Source: Nonomuraea terrae (lineage in GTDB: Bacteria; Actinomycetota; Actinomycetes; Streptosporangiales; Streptosporangiaceae). Taken from it: a stretch of DNA of 61,092 nucleotides. This document shows, piece after piece, positions 46,771 through 55,937 of the stretch. The translations under genes were made by a program, and so were the position numbers. Location: NCBI RefSeq assembly GCF_004348995.1, contig NZ_SMKQ01000027.1, forward strand, positions 1-61,092, given 5' to 3'. The notes under the pieces were generated by a model. The model ran no database searches and was not told the origin of the DNA. It worked only from the letters and a program-made list of their open reading frames with translations. Each line of letters starts with the position of its first letter. Position 1 is the first letter of the stretch.

Positions 46771-48017
46771 TCAGCGACTCGCGGCCCTTCAGGGAACCCC
46801 AGACCATGCGTGCCGGCCCCTCACAGGAGGACATCAGGCGCCACAATCTCGGCGCTCTGCTCCGCCATGTCCACCTCGGCGGGCCGATCTCGCGCTCCGA
46901 GCTGACCAACCGGATGGGGCTCAACCGCAGCACCATCATGGCGCTGACCTCCGACCTCACCGCCGCCGGGCTGGTGCGCGAGGAGCTGCCGCGCGAGACG
47001 GGCCGCGCCGGGCGGCCCTCTCTCGTGGTGCGGCCGGAGTCGGCGCGGGTCTACGTGTTCGCCTTCGACGTGGGCCCCGACCGGCTCGCCGCCGCCCGCG
47101 TCGGGCTCGGCGGGGTGATCCTCGACCGCCGCGAGGCCGTGCGCGAGCGCGGCGCGTTCCAGCTGGACGAGCTGACCGAGGTGCTGGCCGGGTTCGCCCG
47201 CCGGATGCGGCGCAAGACCACCGCCGACACCGTCTGCGTGGGAGCGGCGGCCGCCGTGTCGGGCGGGGTGCGCAAGGGCGACGGCGTGGTGCGGTTCGGG
47301 CCCAACCTGAAGGCCGAGGAGGTGCCGTTCGGTGAGGAGCTCGCCCGCCGGCTCGGCCTCGGCCTGCCCGTCAGCGTCGGCAACGACGCCAACCTCGGCG
47401 CCCTGGCCGAGCACAGCCGCGGCATCGGGGCGGCCGCGCGCGACCTCATCTACCTGCACGGCGACGTGGGCATCGGCGGCGGCATCATCGCCGGCGGCCA
47501 CCTGCTCGGCGGCCACGAGGGCTACGGCGGCGAGGTCGGCCACATGGTGGTCAACCCCGGCGGGCGGGCCTGCGGCTGCGGCTCCCACGGCTGCCTGGAG
47601 GCGGAGGTGGGGGAGCGGGCGCTGCTGGAGTCGGCCGGCCGCTTCGGCGGGCAGCAGGGCCGCGACGCCGTCCGCGCCGTGGTGGAGGCCGCCGACCGCG
47701 GCGACATCGTGGCCCAGGAGGCGCTCAACCGGGTCGGCGAGTGGCTCGGGCTCGGGGTGGCGAACCTGGTGAACATCTTCAACCCCGAGATGGTGGTCTT
47801 CGGGGGGATGCTGCGGGAGATCTACCTCGGCTCGGCGGCCCAGGTCCGCAGCCAGCTCGCCCTGCACGCGATGGCGCCGCAGCGCGAGCGCCTGCGCCTG
47901 CGCACCTCGTCGCTGGGCGACGCCGCCACCCTCGTGGGCGCCGCCGAGCTGGCCTTCTCCAACGTGCTGTCCGACCCGCTGGAAGTGCTGGCGCGGGCGC
48001 ACGGCCGGCTCAGCTGA
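46767..48017 (+). CDS. ROK-family transcriptional repressor
   Basis: 416 residues: winged helix (QEDIRRHNLGALLRHVHLGG, SRSELTNRMGLNRSTIMALT) and a ROK sugar-kinase-like domain (GVGGG-like HGDVGIGGGIIAGGHLLGGH, EVGHMVVNPGG). The zinc motif is complete: Cys269, Cys271, Cys276 in CGCGSHGCLE. GTG 46767 overlaps the permease stop; ATG 46806, with AGGGA upstream, is an alternative that keeps the whole winged helix. It is the likely regulator of the 43579-46770 transporter. Its 3' end overlaps the convergent metallopeptidase gene by 8 bases. Confidence 0.92.
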   Translation: MISDSRPFREPQTMRAGPSQEDIRRHNLGALLRHVHLGGPISRSELTNRMGLNRSTIMALTSDLTAAGLVREELPRETGRAGRPSLVVRPESARVYVFAFDVGPDRLAAARVGLGGVILDRREAVRERGAFQLDELTEVLAGFARRMRRKTTADTVCVGAAAAVSGGVRKGDGVVRFGPNLKAEEVPFGEELARRLGLGLPVSVGNDANLGALAEHSRGIGAAARDLIYLHGDVGIGGGIIAGGHLLGGHEGYGGEVGHMVVNPGGRACGCGSHGCLEAEVGERALLESAGRFGGQQGRDAVRAVVEAADRGDIVAQEALNRVGEWLGLGVANLVNIFNPEMVVFGGMLREIYLGSAAQVRSQLALHAMAPQRERLRLRTSSLGDAATLVGAAELAFSNVLSDPLEVLARAHGRLS

Positions 48018-48774
48018 TCTTGTCCCGGCCGGCTGTCCACGTGTTGCAGAAGCCCGTGGCCCCGCCCCGGTAGCCGCGGTTCTGCCAGAACGCCAGGTTG
48101 CGCGGCTTGCCGTGGATGTCGCTCTCGTCGGCCAGGCGGACCGCGTCCATCCACGCCTCCCATCCGATGCCGGGGTCGATCGAGTCGAGCGCGGCGCTGT
48201 AGAAGACGCCGGCGAAGCACTCGGCCTGCATCTCCAGCCGGTGGTTCAGCAGCCGGCGGGCGTCGCCGGAGGCGGGGCCGTACAGGGCGCTCTGCGCGGA
48301 CAGCACCCCGATGAGGCCCTGCACGTGGTGGCCCCACTCGTGGGCGACCGAATGCGCCAGATTCATCCTGAACGGCTCGCGCACGTCCTCCTCGGTGACG
48401 CGGATCACGATCGTGCGCTGCTGCGGGCAGTACTGCGCGCCGCTGCCGCCTATCGCCCCGCAGACCGAGTCGTCCCCGGTCGTGATCTGGACCGCCGGCG
48501 GCGTGTACGCCAGCCCCGCCGCGGCGAACCGTCCCGCCCAGAAACGGTCGGCGCACTCGGCCGTCGCCCGGTGGAAGGACCGGAGCGAGGCCACCCGGCC
48601 CGCCCGGATCGAGGGGATCGCGCAGTCATGCGGGACCACCTCCCCGCCCATCACGCCCATCAGCCCGCCGCCCTGCCCGGGACCGGGGGCCGCCAGGGCC
48701 GGTGCGGGCACGCCCAGGACCACACCCAGGATCACGGGCAGGCACAGGAGCGGCGCCAGGAGGAAGATGCGCAC
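48010..48774 (-). CDS. Secreted neutral zinc metallopeptidase
   Basis: 254 residues: signal peptide (LLAPLLCLPVILGVVLGVPAPALA), then a YpfJ-like zinc-peptidase domain with HEWGHH (zinc ligands His145 and His149) and EMQAEC (181-186) as third-ligand region. FAGVFY and a C-terminal GFCNTWTAG block are shared with the neighbouring 48821 gene. It is probably exported to the cell surface or medium. It is the downstream member of a same-strand pair, 46 bases from its neighbour. Confidence 0.88.
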   Translation of the reverse strand: MRIFLLAPLLCLPVILGVVLGVPAPALAAPGPGQGGGLMGVMGGEVVPHDCAIPSIRAGRVASLRSFHRATAECADRFWAGRFAAAGLAYTPPAVQITTGDDSVCGAIGGSGAQYCPQQRTIVIRVTEEDVREPFRMNLAHSVAHEWGHHVQGLIGVLSAQSALYGPASGDARRLLNHRLEMQAECFAGVFYSAALDSIDPGIGWEAWMDAVRLADESDIHGKPRNLAFWQNRGYRGGATGFCNTWTAGRDKIS

Positions 48775-48820
48775 GATCGCGGATCCTAGACGTTTCCCGG
48801 CCGAGCGGGGAGCGGGCGGC

Positions 48821-49717
48821 TCAGGTCACGTTGCGGGGGCTGGCGGCCCAGGTGTTGCAGGCGCCCGGTGTGCCCCGGTTGAAGCCGCGGGTCATCCACG
48901 CCGCCTGTGTGGGGCCCCTGCCGTGGTCGTTCTGCGGCCAGCCCTTGGCGCCGTTCTTCCTGAACCAGTCGACCGTGTACGCCCAGTCGGCGTCGGTGAC
49001 CAGCGGCGTGCCCTTCATGGTGCTCATGAAGACCGCCGAGAAGCACTCGGCCTGCAGCTCGGAGTTGCGCGACAGCTGCAGCCGCCTGGCCTTGCCGGCG
49101 ATCGTCCGCGCGGCCCAGTAGTAGCCCCACACGCCCGAGACCTGCTGCACGTGGTGGCCGTACTCGTGGGCGACCAGGCGGGTGATGCCGAGCGGGAACG
49201 GGTTGCGTAACTGGTCCTTGCCGATCATCAGGTAGATCGTGCGGTCGGTGGAACAGTAGACGCCGTCGGCGCCGGTGTTCCACGTCCCGCAGAGCGTCGT
49301 GACCCGGCGGGTGATGATGCGCAGCTCCGGCTTGGTGAACGGCAGCCCGGCCTTGCGGAACTGCGCGGCCCACGCCTTGTTCAGGCACTGCGTCACCCGG
49401 GTCAGGAAGCGCCGGTACGCCGTCATGCTCCCGGTGGGCAGGTCGCCCGGCCGGCAGTTCACGTCGGTGAGCCGCCCGGTGCGGTAGAGCGGGTTCGCCG
49501 TCGCGATCCGCACGCCCTGCGCCGCGCCGCCCCCCTGCTTCTGCCCCGCCTGGTCCTTCGGGGGCGGTGCGGCGGACTGCCCGGCAGCGGCGGGCGGGGA
49601 CGCCGCCGAGGTCGTGGCTCTGTCGGCCAGCACCACCACCAGGGCGGCCAACACCACGGCAAGAGCCGCGACGGAGGCCACGATCGCTACCACTTTGCCC
49701 TTGGTGACGGAATTCAT
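48821..49717 (-). CDS. Membrane-anchored neutral zinc metallopeptidase
   Basis: 298 residues: an uncleaved-looking N-terminal helix (residues 8-31), an Ala/Pro/Gln linker (to about 68), then the zinc-peptidase domain with HEYGHH (His184, His188) and ELQAEC (220-225). The C-terminus, RGTPGACNTWAASPRN, is like those of the 48010 and 20076 proteins, all ending in a Cys-x-Thr-Trp-containing block. Tandem position suggests duplication. Substrates are unknown. Confidence 0.88.
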   Translation of the reverse strand: MNSVTKGKVVAIVASVAALAVVLAALVVVLADRATTSAASPPAAAGQSAAPPPKDQAGQKQGGGAAQGVRIATANPLYRTGRLTDVNCRPGDLPTGSMTAYRRFLTRVTQCLNKAWAAQFRKAGLPFTKPELRIITRRVTTLCGTWNTGADGVYCSTDRTIYLMIGKDQLRNPFPLGITRLVAHEYGHHVQQVSGVWGYYWAARTIAGKARRLQLSRNSELQAECFSAVFMSTMKGTPLVTDADWAYTVDWFRKNGAKGWPQNDHGRGPTQAAWMTRGFNRGTPGACNTWAASPRNVT

Positions 49718-49762
49718 ATGGTCCGCAAGACTAGGTCAAGATCGGACATATGTGTGCGCACT

Positions 49763-49780
49763 TTGACTCGATGGAGTCAA
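49763..49780. promoter_or_regulatory. Perfect dyad in the dxs promoter region
   Basis: TTGACTC / GAGTCAA with a 4-base spacer, about 60 bases before the dxs start. A TAGACT at 49797-49802 could be the -10 element; the left arm alone is too far from it to be its -35. Confidence 0.4.
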
Positions 49781-49841
49781 CGGGGCCTTTGCGAACTAGA
49801 CTCTGGGAGGTCGGCGAACAGAGCAGAGGGGAGTCGCATCC

Positions 49842-51731
49842 GTGAGCGGGTTGCTGGGCTCGATCAAGGGACCGCAGGACGTCAAACGACTCACTGACGA
49901 GGAGCTGCCGCGGCTCGCGGGCGAGATCCGTGACCTGCTCGTCGACTCCTGCGCCAGGTTCGGCGGCCACCTGGGGCCCAACCTCGGTGTGGTGGAGCTC
50001 ACCATCGCCGTCCACCGCGTCTTCGACTCGCCGCACGACCCCGTCGTGTGGGACACCGGCCACCAGGCGTACGTGCACAAGATCCTCACCGGCCGCGCCA
50101 CCGGCTTCGACGCGCTCAAGCAGGAGGGCGGCCTGTCCGGCTACCCGAGCCAGGCCGAGTCCGAGCACGACTTCGTCGAGAACTCCCACGCCTCCACCGC
50201 GCTGTCCTACGCCGACGGCCTGGCCAAGGCCTACAAACTGCGCGGCGAGCACGACCGCACGGTCGTCGCGATCATCGGCGACGGCGCCCTGACCGGCGGC
50301 ATGGCCTGGGAGGCGCTCAACAACATCGCCGCCGTGAAAGACCTGCCCGTCGTCATCGTCGTCAACGACAACGGCCGCTCCTACTCGCCCACGATCGGCG
50401 GCCTGGCCTCCCACCTGTCCTCGCTGCGCGTCAACCGCCGCTACGAGGACGTCCTCGAGTACGTCAAGGACAAGCTCGGCAACGTCCCCGTCCTCTACGA
50501 CGCCCTGCACGGCTTCAAGAAGGGCGTCAAGGACGTCCTGGCGCCGCAGGTGATGTTCGAGGACCTGGGGCTCAAATACGTCGGCCCCATCGACGGCCAC
50601 GACGAGCAGGCCATGGAGGCGGCGCTGCGCAAGGCCCGCGACTTCCGCGGCCCCGTCATCGTGCACGCCCTCACCCAGAAGGGCCGCGGCTACACGCCCG
50701 CGGAGAACCACGACGAGGACCAGTTCCACTCCCCGGGCGCCTTCGACCGCGCCACCGGGGCGGAGAAGCCCAAGGACCGCAGCTGGACCAACGTCTTCGG
50801 CGAGGAGCTCGTCCGGCTCGGCAAGGAGCGCGACGACCTCGTCGCCATCACCGCGGCCATGCTCCACCCGACCGGGCTCAACGCGTTCGCCGAGGCGTTC
50901 CCCGATCGCATCTACGACGTCGGCATCGCCGAGCAGCACGCGCTGACCAGCGCCGCTGGGCTCGCCCTCGGCGGCATGCACCCGGTCGTGGGCGTCTACG
51001 CCACCTTCCTCAACCGCGCGTTCGACCAGCTCCTCATGGACGTCGCCCTGCACCGGCTGCCGGTCACGGTGGTGCTCGACCGGGCCGGCGTCACGGGCGA
51101 CGACGGCGCCAGCCACAACGGCATGTGGGACCTGTCGATTCTCCAGGTCGTGCCGGGGCTCAAGATCGCGGTGCCGCGCGACGGCGATCGGCTGACCGAG
51201 CTGCTGCGCGAGGCCGTGGCGGTCTCCGACGGCCCGACCGTCGTGCGCTTCCCCAAGGGCCCGGTCGCCCAGCCCCTCGATGCCGTCGGCAAGCTGGGGG
51301 AGATGGACCTCCTGCGCGCCGCCGAGGCGGAGCCCGACGTGCTGCTGGTGGGCGTCGGCCCCATGGCGCAGGTCTGCATGGACGCCGCCGTCCTGCTCGA
51401 CGCCCAGGGCATCGCCTCCACCGTGGTCGACCCGCGCTGGGTCAAGCCGCTCGACGACGCGCTGGCCCTGGCCGCCGGCGCGCACAAGCTGGTGGCCGTG
51501 GTCGAGGACAACGGCCGCGTGGGCGGCGTGGGCGACGCTGTGGCCCGCCAGCTGCGCGACGCCGACGTCGACGTGCCCGTACGCACCTTCGGCATCCCGC
51601 AGCGCTTCCTCGACCACGCCAAGCGGGCCGTGATCCTCGGCCGGATCGGGCTGACCGGGCAGGACCTCGCCCGCCAGATCACCGAGGCCATCGCGAAGCG
51701 CACCTCCCCCGTGGAGCCCGCCCGCAGCTGA
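49842..51731 (+). CDS. dxs: 1-deoxy-D-xylulose-5-phosphate synthase
   Basis: 629 residues, normal length. It condenses pyruvate and glyceraldehyde 3-phosphate in the first step of the MEP isoprenoid pathway. Hallmarks: [37 protein letters not shown] motif [17 protein letters not shown], catalytic Glu in [18 protein letters not shown], and [18 protein letters not shown]. The GTG start at 49842 follows AGAGGGGAG. No other isoprenoid genes are adjacent, so this is likely the housekeeping copy. Confidence 0.96.
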   Translation: MSGLLGSIKGPQDVKRLTDEELPRLAGEIRDLLVDSCARFGGHLGPNLGVVELTIAVHRVFDSPHDPVVWDTGHQAYVHKILTGRATGFDALKQEGGLSGYPSQAESEHDFVENSHASTALSYADGLAKAYKLRGEHDRTVVAIIGDGALTGGMAWEALNNIAAVKDLPVVIVVNDNGRSYSPTIGGLASHLSSLRVNRRYEDVLEYVKDKLGNVPVLYDALHGFKKGVKDVLAPQVMFEDLGLKYVGPIDGHDEQAMEAALRKARDFRGPVIVHALTQKGRGYTPAENHDEDQFHSPGAFDRATGAEKPKDRSWTNVFGEELVRLGKERDDLVAITAAMLHPTGLNAFAEAFPDRIYDVGIAEQHALTSAAGLALGGMHPVVGVYATFLNRAFDQLLMDVALHRLPVTVVLDRAGVTGDDGASHNGMWDLSILQVVPGLKIAVPRDGDRLTELLREAVAVSDGPTVVRFPKGPVAQPLDAVGKLGEMDLLRAAEAEPDVLLVGVGPMAQVCMDAAVLLDAQGIASTVVDPRWVKPLDDALALAAGAHKLVAVVEDNGRVGGVGDAVARQLRDADVDVPVRTFGIPQRFLDHAKRAVILGRIGLTGQDLARQITEAIAKRTSPVEPARS

Positions 51732-51738
51732 CGAGTTC

Positions 51739-51765
51739 GCCGGGGCCGGTCGGACCGTCCCCGGC
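51739..51765 (+). terminator. Terminator hairpin after dxs
   Basis: GCCGGGG / CCCCGGC arms with further internal CGGTC/GACCG complementarity, starting 8 bases after the stop. Confidence 0.65.
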
Positions 51766-51845
51766 CTCGCGATCCCCCGAGCGGTAAGGGAATCCCGCGT
51801 TTTCCACGGGCATGATCACCGGCGGTGTGGGAAGGATCGCCGAGC

Positions 51846-53318
51846 GTGGACATCTTTCGCACGAAGAGCGTCGAACAGTCGATCCGCGACACAGAAGACC
51901 CCGAGCACCAGCTGCGAAAGCGCCTGACCGCCACCGACCTCACCGTCTTCGGCATCGGCGTGATCGTCGGCACCGGAATCTTCGTGCTCACGGGGCAGGT
52001 CGCCAAAGAGCTGGCCGGACCCGCCGTGGCGATCTCGTTCATCGTCGCCGGCGTCGTGTGCGGGCTGGCCGCCCTGTGCTACGCCGAGTTCGCCTCCACC
52101 ATCCCCGTCGCCGGTTCCGCCTACACCTTCTCCTTCGCCACGCTGGGTGAGTTCCCCGCCTGGATCATCGGCTGGGACCTGCTGCTGGAGCTGGCGCTGG
52201 CCGCCGCCGTGGTGTCGGTCGGCTGGTCCGGCTACGTGGCCTCCATGTTGTCCTCCATCGGCCTCGGCCTGCCCCCGTCCATCGCGGGCGAGAACCCCGT
52301 CGTCAACGTGCCGGCCATGCTGATCGTGCTCGCCCTCACCGTGATCCTGGTGGCCGGGATCAAGTTGTCCTCGCGGGTCAACCTGATCCTGGTGATCACG
52401 AAGATCGCGGTGGTGCTGCTGGTCATCGTGGCGGGCCTGTTCTTCGTCAAGGCCGCCAACTACACGCCGTTCATCCCCGAGGCGGTGGCCACGCAGCGGG
52501 TGGAGGGCCTCAAGGCGCCGCTCATCCAGCTGCTGTTCGGCATCACGCCGGTCGCGTTCGGCGTCATCGGCATCTTCTCGGCCGCCGCGATCGTCTTCTT
52601 CGCGTTCATCGGCTTCGACATCGTGGCCACGGCCGCGGAGGAGACCATCGAGCCGCAGCGCGACGTGCCCCGCGGCATCCTCGGTTCACTGGCCATCTGC
52701 ACCGTCCTGTACGTCGCCGTCTCGCTCGTCGTCGTCGGCATGCAGCGCTACAGCGAGCTGAGCACGGCCGCGCCGCTGTCGGACGCGTTCACCTCGGTGG
52801 GCCACGCCTGGCTGGGCACGATCATCAGCGTGGGCGCCGTCGCGGGTCTGACGACCGTGGTGCTGGTGCTGCTGCTCGGCCAGACCCGGGTGCTGTTCGC
52901 GATGTGCCGCGACGGCCTGCTGCCGCGCTCGCTCGCCATCGTCAACCCGCGCTTCGGCACGCCCGCCCGCCTCACGGTCATCATCGGGGTGGTCACCATG
53001 GCGCTGGCCGGGTTCGTGTCGTTCGGCGAGCTGGCCGAGCTGGTCAACATCGGGACGTTGTTCGCGTTCGTGGTGGTCTCGGCCGGAGTCATCGTGCTGC
53101 GGAAGACGCGCCCGGACCTACCGCGGGCCTTCAGGGCGCCGCTGGTGCCGGTGCTGCCGATCCTGTCGGTGCTGGCCTGTCTCTATCTGATGCTCAACCT
53201 GCCGGCGCAGACGTGGCTGAGGTTCCTCATCTGGATGGTCCTCGGCGTGGTGCTCTACTTCACCTACGGCTACTGGCACAGCCGGACCGCGATGCCGTGG
53301 CAGAAGACGCGCGGCTGA
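51846..53318 (+). CDS. APC-superfamily amino-acid permease
   Basis: 490 residues with about twelve membrane helices. IGVIVGTGIFVLTGQVAKEL is the first-helix substrate-binding motif of the CAT/YfnA group. FAFIGFDIVATAAEET in helix 6 and GQTRVLFAMCRDGLLP are further signatures. GTG 51846 has GGAAGGA ten bases upstream; GTG 51825 upstream is less likely. A cationic or broad amino-acid substrate is likely from the family. It is monocistronic. Confidence 0.92.
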   Translation: MDIFRTKSVEQSIRDTEDPEHQLRKRLTATDLTVFGIGVIVGTGIFVLTGQVAKELAGPAVAISFIVAGVVCGLAALCYAEFASTIPVAGSAYTFSFATLGEFPAWIIGWDLLLELALAAAVVSVGWSGYVASMLSSIGLGLPPSIAGENPVVNVPAMLIVLALTVILVAGIKLSSRVNLILVITKIAVVLLVIVAGLFFVKAANYTPFIPEAVATQRVEGLKAPLIQLLFGITPVAFGVIGIFSAAAIVFFAFIGFDIVATAAEETIEPQRDVPRGILGSLAICTVLYVAVSLVVVGMQRYSELSTAAPLSDAFTSVGHAWLGTIISVGAVAGLTTVVLVLLLGQTRVLFAMCRDGLLPRSLAIVNPRFGTPARLTVIIGVVTMALAGFVSFGELAELVNIGTLFAFVVVSAGVIVLRKTRPDLPRAFRAPLVPVLPILSVLACLYLMLNLPAQTWLRFLIWMVLGVVLYFTYGYWHSRTAMPWQKTRG

Positions 53319-53326
53319 GCCGCGCC

Positions 53327-53359
53327 GGCGCCCGCCCCGGGGGGAGAACGGGGGGCGCC
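53327..53359. terminator. Bidirectional hairpin between convergent genes
   Basis: GGCGCCC / GGGCGCC with a G/C-rich loop, lying between the APC permease stop (53318) and the SSI inhibitor stop (53369). Confidence 0.5.
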
Positions 53360-53368
53360 CGGCCCGCG

Positions 53369-53749
53369 TCAGAGCGCGAAGAGCGCCCCGGTGGCCGCCC
53401 GCATCTGGCAGCCGTTGGCGTAGACCTTGCCCCACTTCAGCACCTGGCCGTTCCAGCGGCCGACGACCGCGGCGGCGTGCGGCTTGAGCTCCTTCTTGCA
53501 GGCCGCCGCCGACTTGATGTTGAGCTCGCCCGGCTGGCCCTTGGCCTTCTCCAGCAGACGGCAGGCCGCCTGGGCGCGGGGGTGGTCGCCGCCGGTGGGC
53601 CCGCAGTGGAGCCAGACCGACTTGGTCTCGCCGCCCTTGACCGCGTAGATGACCTTGACCTGCACCTTCGGCGGCGGCGCGGCCAGGGCGGGGGACGAGC
53701 CCAGCAGGACGGCTCCGCAGAGCGCGATCGCACCGGCTGCTCTCAGCAT
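53369..53749 (-). CDS. Secreted subtilisin-inhibitor-like (SSI family) protease inhibitor
   Basis: 126 residues: signal peptide (AIALCGAVLLGSSPALA) and a mature SSI domain. SVWLHCGPTGGDHPRAQAAC, ACKKELKPHAAAVVGRWNG and NGCQMRAATGALFAL align with Streptomyces SSI, and four mature Cys (49, 63, 84, 114) can make its two disulfides. By position relative to Cys84 the P1 residue is Lys86, predicting inhibition of trypsin-like rather than subtilisin-like proteases. ATG 53749 has GGAGAG upstream. Targets are probably the cell's own secreted proteases. Confidence 0.87.
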   Translation of the reverse strand: MLRAAGAIALCGAVLLGSSPALAAPPPKVQVKVIYAVKGGETKSVWLHCGPTGGDHPRAQAACRLLEKAKGQPGELNIKSAAACKKELKPHAAAVVGRWNGQVLKWGKVYANGCQMRAATGALFAL

Positions 53750-53849
53750 GGTGACTCTCCGTTCGTAGGTAGGCATGGAACGCTACGAGAGAGTACACAA
53801 CCCGGAGTGGAGGCCCGTCGTGCGCGCCTCCAAAACCGGGAGCACCAGA

Positions 53850-55937
53850 TCAGGCGGGGACGGACGCCACCCCGGGCGCGAGGAACCGCGGCTGGGAGAT
53901 GCCCGACCTGTCCAGGTACGGCGTGATCCCGCCCAGATGGAACGGCCAGCCGGCGCCGAGGATCATGCACAGGTCGATGTCCTCCGGCGCGGCCACCACG
54001 CCTTCGTCCAGCATGATGCGGATCTCGGCGGCCAGCGCCGTCAGCACCCGCTCGCGCACCTGCTCGGCGGTGGACGGGGCCGTGCCGCCCTCGAACAGCG
54101 CCACCGCCTCCGGGTCGAGCGTGAAGTCCGGACGGTAGACGCCCGGCTTGCCCGCCGCGACCAGCTTGGCGAGGTTCTCCGACAGGCCGAAGCGGTCGGG
54201 GAACGCCTCGTGCAGCGTCTCGGCCACGTGCAGGCCGACCGCCGGGCCGACGAGCTGCAGCAGCGCGAACGGCGTCATCGGCAGCCCGAGCCCGTCGAGC
54301 GCGTGCTCGGCCGTCTCCAGCGGCGTGCCCTCGTCCACGGCGCTGATGACCTCGCCCATGAAGCGGGTCAGCAGCCGGTTCACCACGAACGCCGGGGCGT
54401 CCTTGACCAGCACCGAGGACTTCTTCAGCGACTTGCCGACCGCGAACGCCGTGGCCAGCGTGGCGTCGTCGGTCGCGGCGCCGCGGATGATCTCCAGCAG
54501 CGGCATGACGGCGACCGGGTTGAAGAAGTGGAAGCCGACGAGCCGCTCGGGGTGGGCCAGGCCGGCGCCCATCTCGGTCAGCGACAGCGAGGAGGTGTTG
54601 GTGGCGAGCACGCATTCCGCCGACACCACGGCCTCGACCTCGGCGAACACCTGCTTCTTGACCGCCAGGTCCTCGAAGACGGCCTCGATGACGAAATCGG
54701 CGTCGGCGAAGGCATCCTTGGTCAGCGAGCCGGTCACCAGCGCCTTGAGCCGGTTGGCCTGGTCGGCGGAGACGCGGCCCTTCGCCAGCAGCTTGTCCAC
54801 CTCGGCGTGCACGTACCCGACGCCCTTGTCGAGGCGGGCCTGGTCGAGGTCGGTCAGCACGACCGGGACCTCCAGGCGGCGGGCGAACAGCAGCGCCATC
54901 TGCGAGGCCATCAGGCCCGCGCCCACCACGCCGACCTTGGCGACCTTGCGGGCCAGCGACCTGTCCGGCGCGCCCGCCGGCCGCTTGGCGCGGCGCTGCA
55001 CCAGGTCGAAGGCGTAGAGCCCGGCCCGCAGCTCGTCGCTCATGAGCAGGTCGGCCAGGGCCTCGTCCTCGGCGGCGAAGCCCTCGTCACGGGTGGCGGT
55101 CTCGGCCAGCGCGATGAGGTCGAGCGCCCGGTACGGCGCCGGCGCGGCCCCGTGCAGCTTCATGTCCACCAGGAAGCGGGCGTCGGCGACCGCCTTCTTC
55201 CAGCCGTCGTGGGACGGCCGCTCGACGCTCACCTCGCCCTGGAGCACCCGGGCGGCCCAGCGCAGCGACTCCTCCAGGAAGTCGGCCGGCTCGAACATCG
55301 CGTCGGCGATCCCCAGGTCGTACGCCTGCGCGCCCTTGATCATGCGGTTCTGCGCCAGCGGGTTCTCGACGATCAGCTTGATCGCGTTCGCCGGGCCGAT
55401 CAGGCGGGGCAGCAGCTGCGTGCCGCCCCAGCCCGGCACCAGGCCGAGCGAGCACTCCGGCAGCGCCAGCCCGGGCACACCCGAGGATATCGTCCGGTAC
55501 GTGCAGTGCAGCGCGATCTCCAGGCCGCCGCCCATGGCCGCGCCGTTGACGAACGCGAACGACGGGATCGGCAGCTCGCCCAGCCGGCGGAACACGTGGT
55601 GGCCGAGCTGCCCGATGGCCAGGGCCTGCTCGCGGGTGGTCACGTCGGCCGCGCCCTTGAGGTCGGCCCCGACGGCGAAGATGAACGGCTTGCCCGTCAC
55701 GCCCACCGCGGCCAGGTCGGTGCGCGCGGCGATCTCCGACAGCGCGCCGTTCAGCGCGAGCAGGCCGCGCGTGCCGAACGTGTTGGGCTTGGTGTGGTCG
55801 AAGCCGTTGTCCAGCGTGATCAGCGCCATCGTGCCGGCCCCGCCGGGCAGCTGCACGTCGCGTACCAGCGCCTTGGTGACGACCTCGTCCGGGTTGCGCT
55901 CGCCGAGCAGCGCGCGCCAGGTCTCGATACCGCTCAT
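53850..55937 (-). CDS. fadB: Multifunctional enoyl-CoA hydratase / 3-hydroxyacyl-CoA dehydrogenase (fatty-acid oxidation alpha subunit)
   Basis: 695 residues. The N-terminal crotonase domain has GADLKGAADV, NGAAMGGGLEIALH (oxyanion hole) and PECSLGLVPGWGGTQLLPRL. From about residue 325 a dehydrogenase follows: the NAD site KVGVVGAGLMASQMALLF, the catalytic-His segment ERLVGFHFFNPVAVMPLLEI, and two C-terminal 3HCDH domains. It carries out the hydration and oxidation steps of beta-oxidation. The ATG overlaps the thiolase stop (ATGA), so the two form a coupled operon like fadBA with the order reversed. Confidence 0.94.
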   Translation of the reverse strand: MSGIETWRALLGERNPDEVVTKALVRDVQLPGGAGTMALITLDNGFDHTKPNTFGTRGLLALNGALSEIAARTDLAAVGVTGKPFIFAVGADLKGAADVTTREQALAIGQLGHHVFRRLGELPIPSFAFVNGAAMGGGLEIALHCTYRTISSGVPGLALPECSLGLVPGWGGTQLLPRLIGPANAIKLIVENPLAQNRMIKGAQAYDLGIADAMFEPADFLEESLRWAARVLQGEVSVERPSHDGWKKAVADARFLVDMKLHGAAPAPYRALDLIALAETATRDEGFAAEDEALADLLMSDELRAGLYAFDLVQRRAKRPAGAPDRSLARKVAKVGVVGAGLMASQMALLFARRLEVPVVLTDLDQARLDKGVGYVHAEVDKLLAKGRVSADQANRLKALVTGSLTKDAFADADFVIEAVFEDLAVKKQVFAEVEAVVSAECVLATNTSSLSLTEMGAGLAHPERLVGFHFFNPVAVMPLLEIIRGAATDDATLATAFAVGKSLKKSSVLVKDAPAFVVNRLLTRFMGEVISAVDEGTPLETAEHALDGLGLPMTPFALLQLVGPAVGLHVAETLHEAFPDRFGLSENLAKLVAAGKPGVYRPDFTLDPEAVALFEGGTAPSTAEQVRERVLTALAAEIRIMLDEGVVAAPEDIDLCMILGAGWPFHLGGITPYLDRSGISQPRFLAPGVASVPA

